Shown here piece after piece: positions 8,615-16,812 of a stretch of 63,767 nucleotides of DNA; position 1 is the first letter of the stretch, and every line of letters begins with the position of its first letter. This DNA is from an uncultured Bacteroidales bacterium (GTDB taxonomy: Bacteria > Bacteroidota > Bacteroidia > Bacteroidales > Paludibacteraceae). The stretch spans positions 1 through 63,767 of the forward strand of contig CADCCH010000006.1 of the NCBI GenBank assembly GCA_902799875.1, in the 5' to 3' direction. The notes beneath the pieces are model-generated. The model saw only the letters and a program-made list of their open reading frames with translations, did no database searches and had not been told where the DNA came from. The position numbers and the translations under genes were made by a program.

Positions 8615-9416
8615 TTGATTTTACGTGTTGAGCCCATTCTTTGGGCGTTTTACTATTATCAAATGTAGTATAAGGGATAGGTTTCAATACATGCACCTTA
8701 AAGTGCTTACCATGCGCACCGTACATCTCGTCCACGAGATACAACATCTCGATATTCAGTTTAATATGCAGCAACTTGCGGATGTAGGCCAGTGCATAAA
8801 AGAACCGACTGTTCTTACCTTCAAAATAAATCGGCACAATATCCCGTTGGTATTCTTTGGCGCGCTGAATAAAATTTTTCTGCCACTCTAAATCCTGAAT
8901 CTGCCAATGACCGTTGATGCGTTGCAAACGACTGCATGCTCCGGCAGGAAAAGTCAGTACATCTGTCTCGCTCTGCCACATTTTTTGCTGCGCTGCCGCC
9001 TGTTCTTTGCTCAAGTGTCCCACTTTATTCACCGGTGCCCAAAGTTCGTTAATCGGCTTCATGTACATGAGCAACTCATTGACGATCACCTTCAGCGGTC
9101 GAGGACGACTCTCATGAATCATCTGCGCGATGATCATGCCATCCAAACCTCCCAGAGGATGATTGCTGACAAAGATGACCGGTTTGTCATCCTTCGGGAT
9201 ATTCTCTGTGCCTTCTATCGAAGCGCTGCAGCCTAACATCTCATGCGTCACGCGATCGATAAATTCATACCCTTTGAGGTCTGGGTACTGACGCAAGAAC
9301 GCATTCATCTGTTTCACATGCACGATACGCTCCAGGTACCGGATCACAAAACCCGGTACATGCGCCTTGGGCGCTTTGGTCTTCAGAATGGCTCGTATGT
9401 CAAACTGAAGGGGCAT
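8583..9416 (-). CDS. glsA: Glycine-lipid O-acyltransferase, PlsC-like
   Basis: 277 residues with a lysophospholipid-acyltransferase core. The acyltransferase motif is SNHPLGGLDG, with His86 and Asp92, a five-residue gap as in GlsA/OlsA relatives rather than the usual four. TFPAGACSR matches block II/III (FPEGTRS-like) and IVPIYFEGKNS the later substrate block. It would acylate the hydroxyl of the N-acylglycine made by GlsB. It lies between DUF4494 (1-base overlap) and glsB (32-base overlap), in a tight minus-strand operon. Peripheral on the inner membrane by family; I see no clear TM helix. Confidence 0.87.
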   Translation of the reverse strand: MPLQFDIRAILKTKAPKAHVPGFVIRYLERIVHVKQMNAFLRQYPDLKGYEFIDRVTHEMLGCSASIEGTENIPKDDKPVIFVSNHPLGGLDGMIIAQMIHESRPRPLKVIVNELLMYMKPINELWAPVNKVGHLSKEQAAAQQKMWQSETDVLTFPAGACSRLQRINGHWQIQDLEWQKNFIQRAKEYQRDIVPIYFEGKNSRFFYALAYIRKLLHIKLNIEMLYLVDEMYGAHGKHFKVHVLKPIPYTTFDNSKTPKEWAQHVKSIVYATNHTSC

Positions 9417-9832
9417 TATTGAACGGCGTGCAGGATATCCATGATCTGGGTCTTGGCCATCGAGATGATCTCGCAGTCGTATGCTTTCAGAGCCTGCTTG
9501 AGTGCAAAGACTGCATCGTCCAGCATGTTGGCTTGTACCAGGACAGAAACGTTCTTACGGGTCTCTTTGTCTCCGTCAATAGTGATCATCTCCACGCGTC
9601 CTTTGTACCAGAAGGCACCACCTTCGTTCGGGAATACATCAAAGAACTGACTGCGTTTGCAGTTCTGTACCTCGCAGTCCCCGAAGATAAAGGGTTTGAT
9701 CTCGTTTAATACACAATTCTCTGCGTCTGCAAAGCTCACTGCACCTTCAATCAAATAAATCTCTTTAGCTGCTTTGGGATTGTCTTCTCCCGTCTGGCGC
9801 TCGTACTTAACTTTAATCTCGTGAAATATCAT
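9416..9832 (-). CDS. DUF4494 domain protein
   Basis: 138 residues. It matches the Bacteroidota-only DUF4494 pattern: an N-terminal FHEIKVKYERQ strand, a LIEGAVSFADAE helix, the FIFGDCEVQNCKRSQFFDVF block, the FWYKGRVEMITID strand and a C-terminal SMAKTQIMDILH. The function is unknown. In this phylum it is often found near yggS, and here it sits three genes upstream of the YggS fusion. No signal peptide or membrane segment, so cytoplasmic. Confidence 0.88.
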   Translation of the reverse strand: MIFHEIKVKYERQTGEDNPKAAKEIYLIEGAVSFADAENCVLNEIKPFIFGDCEVQNCKRSQFFDVFPNEGGAFWYKGRVEMITIDGDKETRKNVSVLVQANMLDDAVFALKQALKAYDCEIISMAKTQIMDILHAVQ

Positions 9833-9836
9833 AGTG

Positions 9837-11297
9837 TTAAAATATTAATTCTGCTACATCGGTCGCATCCAACTTGCCTTCCGGCATCGGACGAATCGTT
9901 CCGGACCAGTAGAGTAACGGTGATACAGGTTTGTCGTCGATGACGCGATCGGAGATGTGGTTCTCGTCCCGCATGAGTTGCCATCCGGGTTGGAGCAGGA
10001 AGACTACATCACCGGTATGCCGTTTGCAAAGCGTGGAGCCTATCTGCGGATGTTGCATCGCTTCATGTCCCGGCATCGCCAGTTGTACACCCTCAAAATC
10101 CATCAGAAAATTAGCCACCTGCCGTTGGATCGTCTCCAGACTCAACCGTTTTTGTTCTATCAGCGTGCGGTTCAAATAGATGGATTGTCCGTACGCGCCG
10201 TCCACCCAACGTTCATGACCGTATAATGCCATGAGGTAGGTTCCGGTCAAAGCGGCAGCCCGGTCGGCATTGAAAGTCTGCACCGGCATGTGGATATCGT
10301 TCAGTTTCTGTGCATCTGTACCTAAGACCGGACGACCTACAACCAGCACCTGATAGTTTGTGCGACCGATACGTTTGTTGAGTTGTTCCATCAAGAATCC
10401 CAGATCCTGGTTGAGCCGCAGATATACATCTTCGTGCTCTGCACAGGCAATGCGGTCCGAGGTGGCGTTCGGGCTTAACGCATGCAACTGCAGCATCAGC
10501 ATGTCGGGTGTCGCATCTGTACCGAGTTTCTCTGCTTGCTGGATGGCTAATGCCAGTTCGATCACCAGCGTGTTGGCCTCCGGTGCACGCATCAACACCT
10601 CTCCTACGCGGTACGAGAACGGTTTCTTGCGTTCCTGTGCCGTAGGGCAGGTATAGGTCTGTATATCCATACGCGGGGTCCAGGTACGGGCTGCAAAGGT
10701 AGCAATCTTACCGGATTTGTTCTGCTCAAAAGCAGCAGTAGGCAGTCCTTCGCTGTAGGCGGCGGTGGCCACCCACGCTTGCTGTTGGGCATCGATCCAA
10801 CAGCACGCATTAGCCGCATGACCGGCCAAGAGAACACAGGTCTCTGCCTCCAGACCGATGGCGTATATCTTTGCCTCCGGATGGGCCAGACGCATCTTAT
10901 CCGTCATCGTCTGCGAGAGCAGGTTCTTGGCGGAGATCTGCTGCTGTGTTCCTATGCCGTGGACCGATTCATCCTCCAGCATCGCGTGTGCCTGACGGTC
11001 ACGGCGGGCAAAATAACTGTCCATCGTGTATCCGTGCCGATCCGGTGTGACACCGGTCATCAGCGTCGCCGTCGTCTCATTACCTCCATAGACCAGATGC
11101 GGATAGGCGACCGTCGTCTGGAAGGCCTCTTCACTTAAGGTACGGATACCACCTTGCTCCCAGAAAGGACGTAAGGAATTCAGATTATCCACCGTCATAC
11201 CGTCCACTACCGCCACTACCGTCAGACGCGGTGCGGCTTGCAGGCAAAGGGCACAAAGTACTGCCGTTAACGTACTATATAGATAAGTCTTGCGCAT
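9837..11297 (-). CDS. Alkaline-phosphatase-superfamily periplasmic protein, active site apparently degenerate
   Basis: The frame is open to 11426, but the start is best placed at ATG 11297, where the protein begins with a signal peptide (MRKTYLYSTLTAVLCALCLQ) and RLTVVAVVDGM. That leaves 486 residues and a 31-base overlap with the DUF4105 gene. The fold follows PafA-type phosphatases: VVDGM (first metal Asp), an MTGVTPDRHG segment, a DVYLRLNQDL segment and a late HTGDVVFLLQPGWQ. The Thr or Ser nucleophile expected before MTG is not recognisable (context GGNETTATLMTG). The metal Asp normally ahead of GP.S is absent (LQLHALSPNA), and the final THVPL-like His is replaced. A non-catalytic or altered enzyme is therefore likely. 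Confidence 0.78.
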   Translation of the reverse strand: MRKTYLYSTLTAVLCALCLQAAPRLTVVAVVDGMTVDNLNSLRPFWEQGGIRTLSEEAFQTTVAYPHLVYGGNETTATLMTGVTPDRHGYTMDSYFARRDRQAHAMLEDESVHGIGTQQQISAKNLLSQTMTDKMRLAHPEAKIYAIGLEAETCVLLAGHAANACCWIDAQQQAWVATAAYSEGLPTAAFEQNKSGKIATFAARTWTPRMDIQTYTCPTAQERKKPFSYRVGEVLMRAPEANTLVIELALAIQQAEKLGTDATPDMLMLQLHALSPNATSDRIACAEHEDVYLRLNQDLGFLMEQLNKRIGRTNYQVLVVGRPVLGTDAQKLNDIHMPVQTFNADRAAALTGTYLMALYGHERWVDGAYGQSIYLNRTLIEQKRLSLETIQRQVANFLMDFEGVQLAMPGHEAMQHPQIGSTLCKRHTGDVVFLLQPGWQLMRDENHISDRVIDDKPVSPLLYWSGTIRPMPEGKLDATDVAELIF

Positions 11298-12256
11298 AGA
11301 TGTGTCAAAGGAATAATAAGCAGTCTCCAACCAAAGCCCACCAGCGGATGGCAGGAGAAGAAAGTAAGAAATGTAACGATAATCAATAATAGCGCATACA
11401 CGCCGTATAGGATATATTCCACCCATTTGGAGCGTTGGCCCCGTTGGCGGTCATAGTAACTCATGCCGGCTACCAACAGGAAATACAGCACCAGACCTAA
11501 GGGCCACGAAGCGTACCAGGGTGTCTTCGTTACCTCAAACGAACCGATGGTACTTTCGCTCACTACCGGTGTGCCGTCACTCAGCCGGGCGTGCTCTATG
11601 TACCGCATCAGTTCTTCGGGTAAGAATAAGCGTTGCTCGTTGTTCATCGGTTGATCGGCGCGGGGACCGAACAGCAGATTGATACCGGCATTCTCCCATG
11701 AAAGCGCACCCGTATAATGGCGAATGAACGTGCGGTACGAGATACCCGTATAACCGCTATAATCGGAGAGAATCGTATCGCCTAACACGCGCTTAAGCAA
11801 CACGTATGGACGCGTTGCGCAATTGTCAAAGACGAAGTTATAGAGGTATTTTCGGTTCTTAGGTTGGTAATTGGTCTCCAAATCTTGCCATAAGGTTTCG
11901 CGTTGTTCCGCGTTAAGATTCAGTACCTGCTCATAGACCTGACGATGGTCCTGTTCGTACTCTTGCGCAAACCACCACGTTGGTGCGGCACCTAACTCGT
12001 ACCAGGTCTCACCCTTGACGAATTTCCAATAGAAATAATCCGTGTTAAAATCAAAGATCCCGTAGTTAAACGTGATATCCATGCCGTTGGCTTCGTCTAA
12101 CACTCGGATAGCAGTATGTCCGTAACGCGCGTACAGTTCGTGTCCGGGTGTGCAGGTAATGAGTGAGATGCGGGCGTTCTCACTGAGCGTCTGTGCTTGC
12201 GTACTTGTGAACACGCAAAGCAAAAGACTTACTATGTACCAACGCCATTTATGCAT
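11267..12256 (-). CDS. DUF4105 / Lnb N-terminal-domain periplasmic protein
   Basis: 329 residues with a signal peptide (about 1-21, ending TQAQ). The DUF4105 core covers about residues 25-200: LITCTPGHELYARYGHTAIRV, FNYGIFDF, FYWKFVKGE and NFVFDNCATRP with a conserved Asn-Cys pair. The C-terminal third has three or four hydrophobic helices, so the periplasmic domain is tethered to the inner membrane. DUF4105 is related to NlpC/P60-like cysteine-hydrolase folds (His of YGHT and Cys of DNCATRP are candidate catalytic residues), but its substrate is unknown. The neighbours are a PAP2-like membrane protein and the phosphatase-fold protein, so an envelope or lipid role is plausible. Confidence 0.88.
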   Translation of the reverse strand: MHKWRWYIVSLLLCVFTSTQAQTLSENARISLITCTPGHELYARYGHTAIRVLDEANGMDITFNYGIFDFNTDYFYWKFVKGETWYELGAAPTWWFAQEYEQDHRQVYEQVLNLNAEQRETLWQDLETNYQPKNRKYLYNFVFDNCATRPYVLLKRVLGDTILSDYSGYTGISYRTFIRHYTGALSWENAGINLLFGPRADQPMNNEQRLFLPEELMRYIEHARLSDGTPVVSESTIGSFEVTKTPWYASWPLGLVLYFLLVAGMSYYDRQRGQRSKWVEYILYGVYALLLIIVTFLTFFSCHPLVGFGWRLLIIPLTHLCARLIYIVR

Positions 12257-12884
12257 AACTCATGATCAGATACGGAAGAAAAGTACATGCTATCCCTAAT
12301 AACCAACCGGCACTCACTTGGGCACCGGTGTGGGCGTTGAGTCGTAGACGGGCCGCCATCAGCAGCCAGGAAAGTACCAGCCAAAGTACCCACGTGCCCC
12401 AGGTAGGGATCGCACCGATGCCCAAGCAGTAACTCATGATACCGCCTACTAATCCACCCAGACCCGTGAGGTGTGCACTGATCTTCCACCACCGGTTGAT
12501 GGCCGCCACCAGTCCGATCGCGATTGCCGCACCCACCGCTATCCCTCCGAGATACGAAGGCGCATGGAGAATCTGTACTAACAGATATGCCCAGAAACCG
12601 AAACCTAAGAAGGCATATATATACGGCATCGTCCGTTCGCTCGGATCCTCGATATAGAGGTCCTTCACCTGGCCGCGTTTCATCATGATCCAGATAGCCG
12701 TGATGGGGATGACACAAGTCAATAAGAACGTCCCAACCAGTGCTATCACCACCCAGATCCAGGGCAGCGGAGCCACATGCAGCGAGTGTGCCCAACAGAA
12801 AAGGATCATTCCGTAGGTGGGTACAAAGAGCGGGTAGAGAACCACACTCAAGATCTTAGCTACTATGTCGATCGCTTGGTTCAT
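12249..12884 (-). CDS. PAP2-like integral membrane protein
   Basis: 211 residues with about six membrane helices. A WWKISAHLTGLGGLVGG segment (about 137-153) and RLRLNAHTGAQVSAGWLLG near the C-terminus resemble PAP2 motifs II and III as found in Bacteroidota membrane phosphatases. The canonical SGH triad is SAH here, and the last His-x3-Asp has become HTGAQ, so catalysis is uncertain. It overlaps rpoN by 4 bases and DUF4105 by 8, which puts it in the same operon. A lipid- or polyprenyl-phosphate phosphatase is the family expectation; a non-enzymatic relative is possible. Confidence 0.75.
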   Translation of the reverse strand: MNQAIDIVAKILSVVLYPLFVPTYGMILFCWAHSLHVAPLPWIWVVIALVGTFLLTCVIPITAIWIMMKRGQVKDLYIEDPSERTMPYIYAFLGFGFWAYLLVQILHAPSYLGGIAVGAAIAIGLVAAINRWWKISAHLTGLGGLVGGIMSYCLGIGAIPTWGTWVLWLVLSWLLMAARLRLNAHTGAQVSAGWLLGIACTFLPYLIMSYA

Positions 12885-14383
12885 ATATGTCTTTTACGCA
12901 GGCGTGCCACTTGGATACCTAACTGCTCGCGGTACTTGGCAATCGTTCGGCGCGCAATCGGGTAACCGTGTTGCGCCATGTAATCCACCAACTGTTCGTC
13001 CGTCAGGGGATTGAATTTATCTTCCTGGTCAATCAACTCTTGCAGCATCTTCTTGATCTCATGCGTGGAGACCTCGTCGCCTTCGGCATTCATCATGGAC
13101 TCCGAGAAGAAATACTTGAGCGGATAGATACCGAACCGCGTCTGGACGTACTTACTGTTACTTACACGCGAGATGGTCGATACGTCATAGCCCGTACGGT
13201 CCGCAATGTCCTGCAGCACCATCGGTTTGAGACTCGTCTCTTCGCCATCCAGGAAGAAATCATACTGCGCTTTGAGGATAGCCGTCATCGTGCGCATCAG
13301 GGTCTCGTTGCGTTGCTTGATGGCATCAATGAACGACTGCGCGGCATCTAGCTTCTGTTTGATGAAGAGGCGTGCTTCCTTGGCCTCTTTGGACTTGTTG
13401 TTATCCTTATAGCCCTCCAGCATCTCTTTGTAGTCGCGACTGACGTGCAGTTCTGGGATATCCCCGGTGTTCAGCACCACAAACAATTCCTCGTCCCGTT
13501 CTTCAATCGTGAAATCAGGAATGATGGTCTCTCGTTGGGTCTCATACACGTTCCCAGTAAACGCATTGGCGGGTTTCTGGTTCAGATGTACAATCTCTTG
13601 TACGGCTGCCTGAAAATCGGCATCGTCCAGTTCCAGACGTTGTTTGATCTTATCGAAATGATGCTTGGAGAAGGCCTCAAAATACTGCTCGATGATGGCT
13701 TTGGCAAAAGCCAGACTGTTGGAATTAGGATCCTGTCCCAGCTTGACTTCCAACTGCCTCAACAAACACTCTTGCAGGTTCGCACTGGCGATGCCGGGCG
13801 GGTCAAATCGTTTGATTTGTTGAACGATCTCCTCCATCTCGGCATCCGTGATGGAGATCTGCTCCTGGAACATCAGATCGTCCACTAACTGCTCCGTCGT
13901 ACGACGCAGGTAACCGTCGTCATCGATGTTACCCAACACCCATTTGGCCACGTGCCGCTGCGGCTTGGTCATGTTGGTCAGGTAAATCTGTGCCTTCAAC
14001 TCCTCAATCAGACTGCTGCCTCCTATGATCGGTACTTCGCGCCGGTCTTCGTCTGCGGGGTTATACTGCGGATGTAATAGGTAACTCGGCGTCTCGTCAT
14101 CCGACACGTACTGCTCGTAGTTAAAGTCTTCGTTCTGCAGCGGGTCTTTCTGCCTTCCCTCGTCGTAACCGTCTTCCGGCATATACCCTTCTTCAAACTG
14201 CTCCTCGATGGCTTGAACCCCTTCATCCTCTCCTTCTTCGAGGGCAGGGTTCTCCTGCAGCTCCTCGTTGATACGCTGGTTGAGTTCTACCGAAGGTAAC
14301 TCAATCAGTCGCACCACTTGGATCTGCGTAGGGGACAGTTTGGTGGTTTGGGTGAGGTTTTGTTGTAGGCCTATTTTTTGCAT
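12881..14383 (-). CDS. rpoN: RNA polymerase sigma-54 factor
   Basis: 500 residues. The N-terminal region I (about 1-50) is Gln/Leu-rich with paired helices (LQQNLTQTTKLSPTQIQVVR, ELNQRINEELQENPALEEG) that bind activators. A long acidic linker (about 50-110) follows, then the core-binding domain (KWVLGNIDDDGYL, RFDPPGIASANLQECLLRQL) and the DNA-binding part. The RpoN box is present as ARRTIAKYREQLGI and recognises the -24 element. SMMNAEGDEVSTHEIKKML is the usual helix-turn-helix lead. Transcription by it needs an AAA+ activator; none is encoded in this window. It overlaps the DegT gene by 13 bases. Confidence 0.97.
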   Translation of the reverse strand: MQKIGLQQNLTQTTKLSPTQIQVVRLIELPSVELNQRINEELQENPALEEGEDEGVQAIEEQFEEGYMPEDGYDEGRQKDPLQNEDFNYEQYVSDDETPSYLLHPQYNPADEDRREVPIIGGSSLIEELKAQIYLTNMTKPQRHVAKWVLGNIDDDGYLRRTTEQLVDDLMFQEQISITDAEMEEIVQQIKRFDPPGIASANLQECLLRQLEVKLGQDPNSNSLAFAKAIIEQYFEAFSKHHFDKIKQRLELDDADFQAAVQEIVHLNQKPANAFTGNVYETQRETIIPDFTIEERDEELFVVLNTGDIPELHVSRDYKEMLEGYKDNNKSKEAKEARLFIKQKLDAAQSFIDAIKQRNETLMRTMTAILKAQYDFFLDGEETSLKPMVLQDIADRTGYDVSTISRVSNSKYVQTRFGIYPLKYFFSESMMNAEGDEVSTHEIKKMLQELIDQEDKFNPLTDEQLVDYMAQHGYPIARRTIAKYREQLGIQVARLRKRHI

Positions 14384-15501
14384 AATTCCAAAACGTTGGA
14401 AGTGATATATTCCAATTGTTCGTTATCGAGTTCAGTGTGCATCGGCAGCGATAACACGCATGCTGCCAGTTTTTCTGCTACCGGGAAGTCACCGTCTTTG
14501 TACCGCGGATCGAGGTATGCTTTCTGCTGATGCAGCGGTACAGGATAGTAGATCATCGCCGGGATGCCGCGTTCTGCTAGCCCTTCGCGTAAGGCATCTC
14601 GGTCTGCGCCAACTACTCGTAATGTATATTGATGGAACACATGTGTCGAGTGGGGCTCGTGACCCGGGATAAGCAACTTGTCGCAGTTGGCAAAGGCTTT
14701 ATCGTAATACGCTGCGGCCTTCTGACGTGCCGCGATATATTCGTCCAGGTGCGGTAACTTGGCATCCAGGATTGCCGCTTGAATACTGTCCAGACGACTG
14801 TTGACGCCGATCTCGTCATGGTGGTAACGCACGTGACAGCCGTGGTTGGCAATCGCACGCATGCGGTCCGCCAGGGCGTCATCGTTGGTGAAGATCGCCC
14901 CACCGTCTCCGTAGCAGCCTAAGTTCTTCGATGGGAAGAACGAGGTGCAACCGATATGTCCGATGGTGCCGGCTTGCTTCGTCTCTCCGTTAGCGAAGGT
15001 GTATTTTGCACCGATGGCCTGACAGGCATCCTCGACTACAAACAGATGATGCTCGTTGGCCAGCGCCATAATCGCTTCCATGTTGGCACATTGACCGAAT
15101 AGGTGCACCGGTACAATCGCTTTGGTGCGCGGCGTTATCGCACGGCGTACGGACTCTACATCCATGTTCATCGTGTCCCAGTCCACGTCCACTACCACCG
15201 GTGTCAGACCTAACAAGGCTACCACTTCGGCTGTTGCAATGAAGGTGAAAGTAGGGGTGATGACCTCATCCCCGGGTTTCAGTCCCAGGCCCATCAAGGC
15301 AATTTGCAACGCGTCCGTACCGTTACCTACATTGATGACATGTTTGGCACCGGTGTAGGCCTCTAAATGCTCTTGAAACTGCGCTACTTTAGGACCCTTG
15401 ATGAAGGCTGCCGATTCAATGACTTCCTGTATGCCGGCATCGATATCCCGCTTGATACGCTGATACTGCGTCTGCAGGTCTACCATTTGTATTTTTCTCA
15501 T
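14371..15501 (-). CDS. DegT/DnrJ/EryC1/StrS-family sugar aminotransferase
   Basis: 376 residues, full length. PLP enzymes of this family transfer amino groups to nucleotide-linked keto-sugars used in O-antigen or capsule. Visible marks are NVGNGTDALQIALMGLGLKPGDEVITP, VVEDACQAIGA (PLP Asp), SFFPSKNLGCYGDGGAI with the Schiff-base Lys, the NHGCHVRYHHDEIGVNSRLD region and YYPVPLHQQKAY near the end. Segment order and the NSRLDSIQAAIL motif are close to the WbpE/WlbC branch that acts on UDP-linked 3-keto hexuronates, but I cannot fix the substrate. It lies between rpoN (13-base overlap) and the YbbR-like gene (1-base overlap), away from any sugar cluster. Confidence 0.93.
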   Translation of the reverse strand: MRKIQMVDLQTQYQRIKRDIDAGIQEVIESAAFIKGPKVAQFQEHLEAYTGAKHVINVGNGTDALQIALMGLGLKPGDEVITPTFTFIATAEVVALLGLTPVVVDVDWDTMNMDVESVRRAITPRTKAIVPVHLFGQCANMEAIMALANEHHLFVVEDACQAIGAKYTFANGETKQAGTIGHIGCTSFFPSKNLGCYGDGGAIFTNDDALADRMRAIANHGCHVRYHHDEIGVNSRLDSIQAAILDAKLPHLDEYIAARQKAAAYYDKAFANCDKLLIPGHEPHSTHVFHQYTLRVVGADRDALREGLAERGIPAMIYYPVPLHQQKAYLDPRYKDGDFPVAEKLAACVLSLPMHTELDNEQLEYITSNVLELCKK

Positions 15502-16415
15502 TATTGCTCTAAAATAAACTCCACTACACCCGGATAGGCCCAGGCGTTAGTGATATAGGGATTGGTGTAAAAGATATCCACATCTAATTTGTCGGTGCGG
15601 TCCGGTGCATAGGTGCAATACGCGTAGATATCCCGCGGCTGTACTTCCGTAAAATGGTTCATTCCTACGCGTACGTTCACTTCGACCTCCTTGGGGAAGA
15701 GCCGGATATGCGCACCTTCAGGTACGTTCTTGACATGCAAGGGCACGATGAATTTCTTCTCCGTAAACCGCTCGCATATCACCGCTATATTCACGCTGTC
15801 GATCTCTGCCCGTGTGCCTTTCGGTAGCACCAGTGCAGCCCGGATATCCGTGGTGTCACTCAACTCACGTAAATCCAGCACGTCGGTATAGACCGTATCG
15901 ATCTTATTGAGTCGGCGGTCTTCGCCGTAGAGTTTGATGCGCTTCTGACTCAGGGTCGGACCCGAGACGATCTGGTACTCGGCGGCAGGGCTGATAGCAC
16001 CGGCAAAAGCCACCGCTACACTCTTCTCCTGCTCCGTGAAATAGGGGCAAAGGATCTCTTCGGGTTTGGTGTCAATCAGCCTGCTCGTACCCTGTAAGAT
16101 ATCGCTTATACTGCGTCGGAGGGCATCCGAAGGAACATGAATGGTTCCTTTGTCACCGTGAATATATCCGTGCAGATCGATGGTCAGACGTAACGGATCT
16201 CGGTGGTAAGTGTTGAGCCGTGCACCGGCGTCCCGCACCTCAATCATCACGGTGTCCGGCAGGCCGGGGTCACCCAAACCAATCGCACCGGGTTTACCGG
16301 TGTACTGGATCAGTACCGGCACATGCGTGTTACGCACCGACTGCATCGCGTGACCGTACCAGATGAGTGCCGCCAACACAACAAACAGCTGAAATGTCAG
16401 GATATCCCTTTTCAC
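15501..16415 (-). CDS. YbbR-like domain membrane-anchored protein
   Basis: 304 residues with one N-terminal membrane helix (about 7-23, LTFQLFVVLAALIWYGHAM) and the rest outside the membrane. Two or three repeated beta modules resemble YbbR/CdaR repeats, with strands such as VPVLIQYTGKPG and FIVPLHVKNVPEGAHIRLFPKEVEVNVRVG. In Firmicutes the related CdaR controls the c-di-AMP cyclase; in Bacteroidales this gene is usually found right after yajC, as here, and its job is not established. No cyclase gene is adjacent. The stop codon lies 2 bases from the yajC side and the gene is co-transcribed with nusB and yajC. Confidence 0.82.
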   Translation of the reverse strand: MKRDILTFQLFVVLAALIWYGHAMQSVRNTHVPVLIQYTGKPGAIGLGDPGLPDTVMIEVRDAGARLNTYHRDPLRLTIDLHGYIHGDKGTIHVPSDALRRSISDILQGTSRLIDTKPEEILCPYFTEQEKSVAVAFAGAISPAAEYQIVSGPTLSQKRIKLYGEDRRLNKIDTVYTDVLDLRELSDTTDIRAALVLPKGTRAEIDSVNIAVICERFTEKKFIVPLHVKNVPEGAHIRLFPKEVEVNVRVGMNHFTEVQPRDIYAYCTYAPDRTDKLDVDIFYTNPYITNAWAYPGVVEFILEQ

Positions 16416-16417
16416 CC

Positions 16418-16753
16418 TTATTTCTTCTCTGATTGCTGCTGTTGAGCGGCGTCTGCTGCGTCAGCGAACACACTGTCTTTGCTTACTTTGATTGTAACGT
16501 CTTTGGCAATCGTGATGATGAAAGTCGTGTCCTGTACTTCCTTAATCTCACCGTAGATACCACCGGCGGTAACCACTTTGTCACCCTTCTTCATTGCCTC
16601 GCGTTGTGCCTGAAGTTCTTTCTGCTTCTTGGTCTGCGGACGGATCATGAAGAAATAGAATACGACGAAGATGAGGATCATCATGATCCAGAAACTCCAT
16701 TGATTACCTTGTTGTGCAGCGCCTTCTGCCTGCAATAAAATTAAATTTAACAT
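16418..16753 (-). CDS. yajC: Preprotein translocase subunit YajC
   Basis: 111 residues, typical. One membrane helix (about 18-37, WSFWIMMILIFVVFYFFMI) is followed by RPQTKKQKELQ and MKKGDKVVTAGGIYGEIKEV, the family signature. YajC associates with SecDF and SecYEG. The gene sits between nusB and the YbbR-like gene as in other Bacteroidales. Its upstream spacer carries the 16776-16810 heptad repeat and no Shine-Dalgarno sequence, as is usual in this phylum. Confidence 0.96.
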   Translation of the reverse strand: MLNLILLQAEGAAQQGNQWSFWIMMILIFVVFYFFMIRPQTKKQKELQAQREAMKKGDKVVTAGGIYGEIKEVQDTTFIITIAKDVTIKVSKDSVFADAADAAQQQQSEKK

Positions 16754-16775
16754 ATTATAAAAAATTAAAATTTTT

Positions 16776-16810
16776 CATTAACCATTAACCATTAACCATT
16801 CACCATTCAC
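16776..16810. repeat. Heptad tandem repeat between nusB and yajC
   Basis: Five copies of a 7-mer (CATTAAC three times, CATTCAC twice), then a partial sixth (CATTATT) that runs into the nusB stop codon. It lies in the 59-bp spacer upstream of yajC, where a change in copy number would alter the nusB-yajC distance. Confidence 0.92.
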
Positions 16811-16812
16811 CA

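Noticed and set aside
11298..11426. 43-residue N-terminal extension of the phosphatase-fold gene
   Set aside because: It would put non-signal residues in front of a clean signal peptide and overlaps the upstream gene deeply.
12232..12795. 187-codon minus-strand frame beside rpoN
   Set aside because: It overlaps the PAP2-like membrane gene in another frame and has no domain or hydrophobic pattern.
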